From contig NC_064040.1 in the NCBI RefSeq assembly GCF_932526225.1, positions 10,392,856 to 10,456,855 of the forward strand: a stretch of 64,000 bases of DNA. Reading direction: 5' to 3'. This stretch comes from Nematostella vectensis (lineage: Eukaryota > Cnidaria > Anthozoa > Actiniaria > Edwardsiidae). Below the pieces are notes generated by a model. It worked only from the letters and a program-made list of their open reading frames with translations. It was not told the origin of the DNA and made no database searches. The position numbers were made by a program, and so were the translations under genes. Of this stretch, positions 57,101 to 64,000 are shown in pieces; the first letter of the stretch is position 1, and each line of letters starts with the position of its first letter.

Positions 57101-60100
57101 ATTAACTGTCATCACAATCATCATCCTCTCACCAAAAGAAGGACGGTAAGTAGGGTTGTTTTTCCGCCGTCTTGTGACTGTAAGGAATGGAACCTCCCGC
57201 TGAAATAAACCATAAGGCTTACTATTAAATTCTCCACACTCCCGAGTATATTTTTCTACACTAAGAGAGTGGGCAGACCTCTAATAAGCTATAGAGCCAC
57301 AGCCAAGATTTGCCGAGGGTAGTGGAAGCGCAAGAGATGTTATAGGGGGTAAGGGATGTATAGACATAGATATAACGCAAATATGTGTAAAAAGCGGCGA
57401 TGTTTTAATAGGGAAACGACGTTATTTGGTGAAAGAAGGGCGAAGAGGGTGGGGAAGGTGACGACACCCCCTCTTCTGCGTCAACCAGTAACTAACTGTA
57501 ACGTCAACCATTAACAAAAAAAAATTGCGTTTGGTGTATCTCATACACACAAAGAGGGGCATTAACGTAAGTAGAGACAGCTACTTGCCTGGATAGCCTT
57601 CAAGACTTGTGCGGACATTATCAACTGTCGGGAATACCTAGTGGGGCAAGGTACGTTAGCTGCTGAGGCAGAGAGGACAAGCATTGTACATAACCTTAGT
57701 ACGGAGGCAGGGGGAGGGGGAGCAGTATATCAGCTTGGTAGTAAGGCGGGGGGGGGAGAAGTATGTCAGCTTGGTAGTAAGGCAGCGAGGACAAGCCTTG
57801 TACATAACCCGAGTACGGAGGCAGGGAGGGAGAGAAGTATGTCAGCTTGGTAGTAAGGCAGGGGGGGAGTATGTAAGCTTGGTAGTAAGGCAGGGGGGGG
57901 AAAGTACGTCAGCTTGGTAGTAAGGCAGCGAGGACAAGCCTTGTACATAACCCGAGTACGGAGGCAGGGAGGGAGAGAAGTATGTCAGCTTGGTAGTAAG
58001 GCAGGGGGGGAGTATGTAAGCTTGGTAGTAAGGCAGGGGGGGGGAAGTATGTCAGCTTGGTAGTAAGGCAGCGAGGACAAGCAGAGGTTAAACATCAGAA
58101 GACTTTGTCATCAGCGGACTTGGTTACTGTAACAGGGCTATAGTTCGTGACATTTTTTACGTCGCATGTGTGCGGTGTAGAGAACATACAACAGCATACG
58201 TTCACTTTTTGTTTGCGAACACGTGTGCTTTAACGTTCTTGTGAGGGACCTTGTTTGGATGTTTTTTTAAATATATTTGGTGATTAGTTGTAACTAGGTA
58301 CTTTAGTGAGCAATCAATCATTCAATCGAACAATCTTCACCATTACATGATTGTCTTCTTACCAACTTCAATGGGGCATTTGAGCCAAACGTCCTTCCAC
58401 AAGTCGCAGCTAAGCTTTGTAACCACTCGCCACAAAGCCACTTATTCTTGTCAGGGCCCAGCGAACCGATGCTTGAAAACTGACCTATCACAGGCCAGTT
58501 AGTTGTGACGTCAGAAGAAGGTGGACCATGTTCTTGGAGAATCTGTGAAATCAGGGGCCAAAGTTTGTCATTTTTCAAGGCCTTCGTGTGCGATTAGTTT
58601 GGGGATTTTTGTTGCACATACATGTCAAGTCGCACAAAACTAAACCTCAGGTACAAACATCTTTTGCAGGAAGGCTCAGGTGCTCAATGTTCTGCAGCGA
58701 GCGCATCAGTGCAAGTGTTGTGTTACGCAAGTCATTTCCAGATGTTTATTAGCCGCTGGTTTGCGTCCGAATTATATTCCTTTTACGTACTAGAAAAATC
58801 TACCAGAAAATGCAACTGTTTAGTCGCAAACTTTCACCCTTAGAAAAACAAGTGTGGTTATTCTAGGCAACGAAATATCATAGCAAATAAATGAATAAGA
58901 AACAGAATACAGTCATTTCTTTCCTTACAATTACCTCGCCACTCTGGACACTTAAGCGTGTGATAAAAAACGGAAAAGAGATTACAGTTTGGAGGCTTCG
59001 TTTATTAGTCCGGCGGATATGTGTTTGAATTGCGCACTTTTTGCTAAAGTTACCAATTTGAGCGTAGTGATAGTTTTTAATACCTTTTACAAGATAGGCT
59101 ATGGAGCAAAGCTCAGATCGGCTTTAATTTTTTATTAATAAGGAATATTGATTTGACCGCCATTTTGAACCGGAAGTAAACTACCCCTTTCTAAAAAATA
59201 AATAAACTTGCACATTTTCATAATTTTTTCCACTAAACGACTAAAATGAAAGTCAAAGAATGTATTTAAACCCAAGATTTCGAAAGATAACGCAAATTTG
59301 TCATTTTTGGAACTTTAAAGGTGATAGCCACCTTTAACCGGAAGTAGTCTATAGACTCGATCTCCCTAACAATGGCCTGCTTGAAAGGCGGCTTTCTTAG
59401 TGTGTTGTATGATAGCTGCCTTGGTCGGTAGAATGACATCAAATGCTGTTCCTTTCTTCACGAAGAGCTGCATTCTAGCCTTGTCTACTTCCGATTCTCT
59501 CTACTTGTTTGGTCGTATAAAAGCAGTGGAAAGCGCTCAAGTGTTGCCAAACATTATCTCAACTGGCCTGAAGGCGAACTGTCGAAAAGCATCTGTGGCT
59601 TCGGAAAATACAGCAAAGTACTATATTTCCCCCTACCCGCACAACAGGATACAATATCGATACGCGTCTGTCCTTTACATCATTTGACGACTTTCAAAAA
59701 TAAAAATAGTGAGTACACTCTTTTTTTTATAAGAACGTCTAATTTTCAGTTGAGGATGGGCGGTTCTTATTTTTGGGACATTTTAAGGCTGAATATTTTC
59801 TTAACGATGTTCTTAAAGTCCATATAACCTTTCAGAGTTGATAGACTTTGTCAATTCTTCTTTATATTTTCATCTTGATTCTGCATTTTAGAACGCATCA
59901 GGACTTAAAAAGAAATTTTTTTCTGCTTTCTGAGCCTCGGTATGTTCCTAGCATATTCTTAAAATTTGTTGAAATCTCAGGCTGGACGTTCTTATAAAAT
60001 AGGTTCTCATAAAGAAAAAAAGAATGTATCGACGCGTGAAATTCACTTCCGGATAGGGCTTTGTCACATAAGCAATTGTTTTTGTCTATTCTTTCTTTTT

Positions 60101-61264
60101 TTTTTTTTTGATCCAGCTAGAAATTCTACCAGTATTTATTTGGCGAGATACTCCTTTGACTCTGTAAATTAAGGAAGAAAGGCGCGCACCCGAGGCAACC
60201 AGATTAACGGTTCCTACCGTTAGAAACTGTTCATCTTGTAGCACTTGCACATATTCATGTATGCGGTCGTTTACAGATGTTGAAGTCAATTGGTGGAGCG
60301 GCCCGCTCCCGGGGTACTTGGTATCCCCACTGGGCTTGTCACATAAGCAGTTGCTTTTGTCTTCTTTCTTTTCTTTTGATCCAGCTAGAAATTCTAACAG
60401 TATTTATTTAGCGAGATACGCCTTTGGCTCTGAAGGAAGAAAGGCAAGGATAGTGATAAGCGCCTAACCGAGGCAACCAGATTAACCGTTCCTACCGTTA
60501 GAAACTGTTCATTTTGTAGCACTTGCACATGTTCATGTATGCGGTCGTTTACAGACGTTGAAGCCAATTGGTGGAGCGGCCCGCTCCCGGGGTACTTGGC
60601 ATCCCCACTGGGCTTGTCATATAAGCAGTTGCTTTTGTCTTCTTTCTTTTCTTTTGGCTCCATAGCCTATTTTGTGAAGATTCCCCTAAACTACCCCTGA
60701 AACAAGTTTTTTTTGTTAAATGGCGCAAAGTGAAACAAGCGTGCCTGTATTTACTCTTGACTACTTCCGGTTCAATGTCGCTGTCGCCGTAAAAGTTACA
60801 AAAATGAAACATTTGCGGTTACTTTCAGAATTCATTGGTTTAGCTGCATTATTTGAATTATATTTTATTCGTCTATACGTAAACGTTATTAAAATGTTCG
60901 ATTTTATTATTTTTTTTTTCGAAAAAGTTAGTTTACTTCCGGTTTAAATGGCGGCTATATCAATATTCATTATTAATCAGAAATTAAAGCCTTGTAAGGG
61001 GTATTAAAAACTACCACTATCACTAAATCACTATGCTGAAATTGGTAACTTAAGCAAAAAGTGCGCAATTCAAGGTAAAATCTGCACATATCCGCCGGAC
61101 TATATGGAGTTCTTATCAATAGAGTTTGACAGAAGAATAATAAGACTTTGATAAGTGCTCGTTATTAAGAAGTTGTCCGCTTAATGAGGTGGAGCATTCT
61201 TTTAAGATTCCCTATGCACTCGACACTCCTTTAGATCAAACCTATATAATATTAATAAAAAAAA

Positions 61265-61363
<99 letters not shown>

Positions 61364-64000
61364 CAGATCAATTCAACCTTTCGCAGTATATACAGGTGAG
61401 TCAGAGGTACAAGTAAGCACTACAATAAAATACAATTTATTAAATGTAATCAGCATATTCAGCAGTAACAAACTCGTTAAAACGACATGTATTTGAAGTG
61501 AACTTCAACAAAAAAAAAAAGGAAAACAGACTCGATATCAACAGTAGTTGTGCCCCTCTACAAAGGCTGGCCACAACCCTGTTAGCACTTTTTGGGGCGC
61601 TCATTCAGTCGCTCGTACCTTGCGTAACTTGAGATGACCCCATTTGTTCTTGTTGAGTCCAGCGTGTCGCCCAGGTACTGATGCTATCAATCTCACTCTG
61701 AAAAAAAGGATGACATGGTATTGCTAAACACCACTTGCAGGGGATAAGTTTCTTTAAAAAAGCTCTAGTATGGCAAGACAGATGTGGCATTTCTGGGACA
61801 GTAATCCTGTGTTACTCAGCCCAGGTACTGATGCTATCAATCTCACTCTATAAAAAAACGATGGATGACATGGTGTTGCTAAACACCACTTGCAGGGGAT
61901 AAGTTTCTTTGAAAAAGCTCTAGAATGACAGACAGATGTAAAATTTCTGGGACAGTAATCCTGTGCTTCTTGCGCACGATGTTGGGGTTGACATTGGTAA
62001 GTTTGAGCGAGGCTTGGAATGGGGTACTTCAAACACTAAAAACTGCAACTTCAGCCTCGGTGGCGCAGTTGGCAGCGCGTCGCGCCGTAGTGCCTGTGCT
62101 TCCCACCACTGGGTTCCGGGTTTGTTTCCCGGTTCTACATGAGTTGGTGGTTCTCGTTGTTGCTACAAAAATCTCCTTCCTCTACAAAACTAACAATTTC
62201 TAAGCTGTGTTCCGTGGTCAGACATGAGTTGTGTGGTTTCCTATGTTGTTTCCTATGCCGTCTACTTGACCACGTTGTATCTACGCATCTGCGCTCTACG
62301 ATTAGCTATTCCAATGTATTAATTTACACTTCCCCTGTCAGGTTTCTTGTTGTGTTGGGTCACAATTAGCCCAGGTTTGTTGATGGAAAGCAAGGGGAGA
62401 ACCTATCTCACCTTGCAGATGACATGTCGTGTTGTCGGACGTGTCTCTTCCAGTCATCAAGTCCCGTACCGCTATAGGCACAAAGGTACTCCTGAAGAAT
62501 AATAAAAAATACAATAAAACATGGACCGGGCAGATGAGCGAGAGAAGACAGTCTGTGATTCAATTTCATTTCAGTTTTTAGTTCCCTCTACCAAAATACA
62601 CTAATGGCCAACGTGAGAATTACACGATGAAAATTATCACCATGGTATCTATTACAGTGAAACGAGCGCTACGTGGACACCTTGACACTTGGGACATGGG
62701 CCAATTAAGGGTATTATCCGATTGACATGAACTTCATTAGCCAGCCAACGAGGCAAATAATAGCTTTAGTGTGACTCAGAACATGTCAAAGTCCCTCCTA
62801 GTTGCGACGTTAGGCTCAATTAAAACTGTGATTTTCTTTGTCTTGACGACGATAGCGCAAGTCGCACGAGTAAAGGTAAAGGTTTAGATTAGGGTGAAGT
62901 TGAATGTGAAGGTAAAAGTAAAGGTGAAGGTGAAGGGAAAGGAAAAGGTGAAAGGGAAGTGGTGGTTAAGGAGGAGGTGGAAGTTAAGGTGAAGGTAAAA
63001 AAGGTGAAGGTAAAGGTAAAGCTGAAGGTGAAGGTAAAAGTGAAGGTAAAGGTTAAGGTAAAAAAGATGAAGGGAAGAAGGTGAAGGTAAAGGTTAAATT
63101 AAAGATGAAGGTGAAGGTGAGGGAGAAGGTGGAGGTGGAGGTAAATGTAAAAAAGGAAAAGATGAAGGTATAAAAGATGAAGGTAAAGGTGAAGGTGAAG
63201 GGAAAGGTGATGGTAAAGGAGAAGGTGGAGGTAAAGGTGAAGGTGAAGGTGAAGGGAAAAGTGAAGGTAAAGGAGAAGGTGGAGGTAAAGGTGATGGTAA
63301 AGGGGAAGAAGGAGGTAAAGGTGATGGTAAAGGAGAAGGTGGAGGTAAAAGTGATGGTTAAGGAGAAGGTGGAGGTAAAGGTGATGGTAAATGTTAAGGT
63401 AAAAAGTAATGTAGAGGTTAAGGTAAAGGGGAAATGAATCGTCGTGGTTACTTATTGACTTTTTACTGACAGAGGCTTATGTCGTGCTGCAGGGCAAGGG
63501 GGGAGAGTGACATAAGAAGATAAGGTCCTTCTATCTTGAAAGTCCGTACTTTCTATCTGAGTCAGAGTCTAAGGCCAGTCTACACCCCTCACTCCCCATT
63601 CGTTCTCAATGAAAGCAATCTATTTAGACTCCGTCCTCTTTACATTACCAGTAAATCTTTCTTGAAGTTTGTCAACCTCTGACTAACATTAGCTGTTCGA
63701 CCAGCAGAACTCGAGCCTGCATCACTGGATAGCTTAGGAAACAGTGGACTCATCCAAACACTGAAATGATAAGAAATTGCTCAACAAGAGCAATAGGCAA
63801 TATGGCATTCCTCAAGTACCAGCATCGTGCCCAGCTTGGTATATGGTGAAAATCATGAGTTGAAATCTGAGTTGAGCAATAAGGTTTCCTAAGATAATAA
63901 TCTCAAACAAGATATTACCGACCCTTGCGTTTTTTGGTCCCAGTCCTGCTCTATCAGATTAGCGGTTGTTATGACGACCCTCATACCATTCGTGTAGAGA
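54143..64000 (-). CDS. TDP1: Tyrosyl-DNA phosphodiesterase 1 (5' end beyond window)
   Basis: TDP1 hydrolyses the 3'-phosphotyrosyl bond of stalled topoisomerase I and other 3' adducts in DNA repair. Eleven exons: 63923-64000 (cut by the edge), 63649-63760, 62412-62491, 61619-61697, 58363-58581, 57589-57637, 57133-57199, 56724-56831, 56000-56102, 54464-54575 and 54143-54216. All phases agree, giving about 359 C-terminal residues without a stop. Landmarks: TANLIEQDW (Asn of the first HKN motif), [43 protein letters not shown] (His and Lys of the second HKN motif), [10 protein letters not shown] (its Asn), [11 protein letters not shown] and the end NIWSPS. The exon at 57589 has a GC donor. Introns hold a transposon, a SINE, microsatellites and a five-fold extra copy of an exon-donor segment. 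It is convergent with the NEK-like gene. Confidence 0.93.
55351..56082 (-). repeat. 132-bp minisatellite of TDP1 exon and 5' splice site, copy B
   Basis: Landmarks at 55351, 55483, 55615, 55736, 55868 and 55999 give spacings of 132, 132, 121, 132 and 131. The rightmost unit is the real exon 56000-56102. The short 121-bp unit is third here but last in copy A, and one unit has lost a G (gctggagg), so the arrays have changed since the duplication while keeping six units each. Confidence 0.92.
56880..57110 (+). repeat. TCA/ATC-rich microsatellite, copy B
   Basis: The same imperfect trinucleotide tract as 7597-7830, in the equivalent TDP1 intron. Confidence 0.85.
57660..58085 (+). repeat. G-rich minisatellite in a TDP1 intron
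   Basis: Repeats of agcttggtagtaaggcag followed by 6-8 G and a short agtatgt tail, within a higher-order unit of about 150 bp that also carries gcgaggacaagccttgtac. It starts about 170 bp right of the duplication breakpoint (57492) and is not present in copy A. Confidence 0.85.
58582..59005. other. TDP1 intron, nothing recognised
   Basis: Intron sequence between the exon 58363-58581 and the inverted-repeat element. The 73-residue open frame at 58622-58843 (plus) has no support. Confidence 0.4.
59006..61102. mobile_element. Long terminal inverted repeat element in a TDP1 intron
   Basis: The ends are TAGTCCGGCGGATATGTG on the left and its inverted partner on the right. Arms of about 170 bp (59006-59185 and about 60935-61102) keep similarity through ttgcgcactttttgc, agttaccaattt and ccggaagtaaac. 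The flanking bases are tat on both sides (59003-59005, 61103-61105), a possible 3-bp target duplication; a TA duplication with shifted ends is equally possible. No transposase is found. The superfamily is unknown. Confidence 0.7.
60061..60660. repeat. Tandem repeat of about 277 bp inside the inverted-repeat element
   Basis: The motif ttgtcacataagca recurs at 60061, 60336 and (as ttgtcatataagca) at 60615, with units of 275 and 279 bp. Each includes gatccagctagaaattcta, a gcggcccgctcccggg palindrome and tatccccactgggc or a close variant. About 2.2 units are present. Confidence 0.85.
61265..61365. repeat. (AAT)n microsatellite
   Basis: About 33 uninterrupted AAT units in the TDP1 intron, just right of the inverted-repeat element. 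Confidence 0.95.
61669..61970 (-). repeat. 149-bp tandem duplication including a TDP1 splice acceptor and exon start
   Basis: Two similar units (61669-61818 and 61819-61970). The left one holds the real acceptor and the first bases of TDP1 exon 61619-61697. The right one repeats the pyrimidine tract, AG and about 34 exon bases (agtgagattgatagcatcag), then diverges into intron. It makes a decoy acceptor upstream of the real one. Confidence 0.8.
62054..62370 (+). mobile_element. tRNA-derived SINE in a TDP1 intron
   Basis: The head has a box A-like tggcgcagttggcagcgcg and a degenerate box B-like gggtttgtttcccgg about 50 bases on, followed by a body with gagttggtggttctcg and cctctacaaaactaacaattt, similar in style to SINEs common in cnidarians. 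It is in the opposite orientation to TDP1. The 3' boundary is approximate. Confidence 0.65.
62871..63436 (+). repeat. Purine-rich (AAGGTR)n tract
   Basis: About 565 bp of aaggtgaaggtaaa-like units with almost no C on the plus strand, in the TDP1 intron between exons 62412-62491 and 63649-63760. The Lys/Val reading frame of 86 residues is a product of the repeat. Such mirror-like purine tracts can form triplex DNA. Confidence 0.9.

Larger units (their letters stand above)
42450..57492 (+). repeat. Segmental duplication, copy B
   Basis: Homologous to copy A (1-8217) in the same orientation. Without the 6.8-kb BEL/Pao insertion the two are similar in length. Here TDP1 continues to the right into further exons, so copy B sits in the fuller gene context and is probably the source. 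Confidence 0.93.

Noticed and set aside
63177-63437. Lys/Val repeat protein
   Set aside because: It is a translation of the AAGGTR purine tract, with no start context or conservation signal.

Overview
This window looks like a repeat-rich nuclear contig from a marine invertebrate, most likely an anthozoan cnidarian (sea anemone or coral). The signs are spliced genes with GT-AG and some GC-AG introns, AT-rich intergenic DNA, a cGAS-like receptor gene, and a mix of BEL/Pao, Penelope-like, CR1/L2-like LINE, tRNA-derived SINE, TTAA-type DNA transposons and hammerhead-ribozyme satellites. The taxon is inferred from this combination and was not tested by a search.

The main frame is a long direct segmental duplication. 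Copy A is 1-8217 and copy B is 42450-57492, separated by about 34 kb. Each copy holds the 5' part of a minus-strand LINE, a four-exon NEK-like pseudokinase gene on the plus strand, and the 3' end of TDP1 (tyrosyl-DNA phosphodiesterase 1) on the minus strand, convergent with the pseudokinase. In copy B the TDP1 gene is continuous. Eleven phase-consistent exons run from 54143 past the right edge of the window. Copy A keeps only the last five exons and has a premature stop. A BEL/Pao element with identical LTRs (45074-51863, 5-bp target duplication) sits in intron 1 of the copy B pseudokinase only, so it arrived after the duplication.

Between the copies, left to right, lie: unassigned DNA; a 1-kb TTAA-flanked element; a truncated and then a longer copy of a cGAS-like nucleotidyltransferase gene, which bracket a 9.8-kb foldback element with extreme GT/CA strand bias; a decayed multi-exon transposase-like gene on the minus strand; a 2.4-kb TTAA-flanked transposon carrying a small three-exon gene; and a 6.6-kb array of about 18.7 copies of a 354-bp unit.

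Every unit of that array carries a type I hammerhead ribozyme on the minus strand (one has a damaged core), which is the organisation of a metazoan retrozyme. The array joins directly to the 3' end of a Penelope-like element that encodes a GIY-YIG endonuclease and has its own plus-strand hammerhead.

The standout observations are: the ribozyme array and its junction with the Penelope-like element; a 132-bp tandem amplification of a TDP1 exon together with its splice donor; and the foldback element flanked by 1.17-kb direct repeats of an innate-immunity gene.
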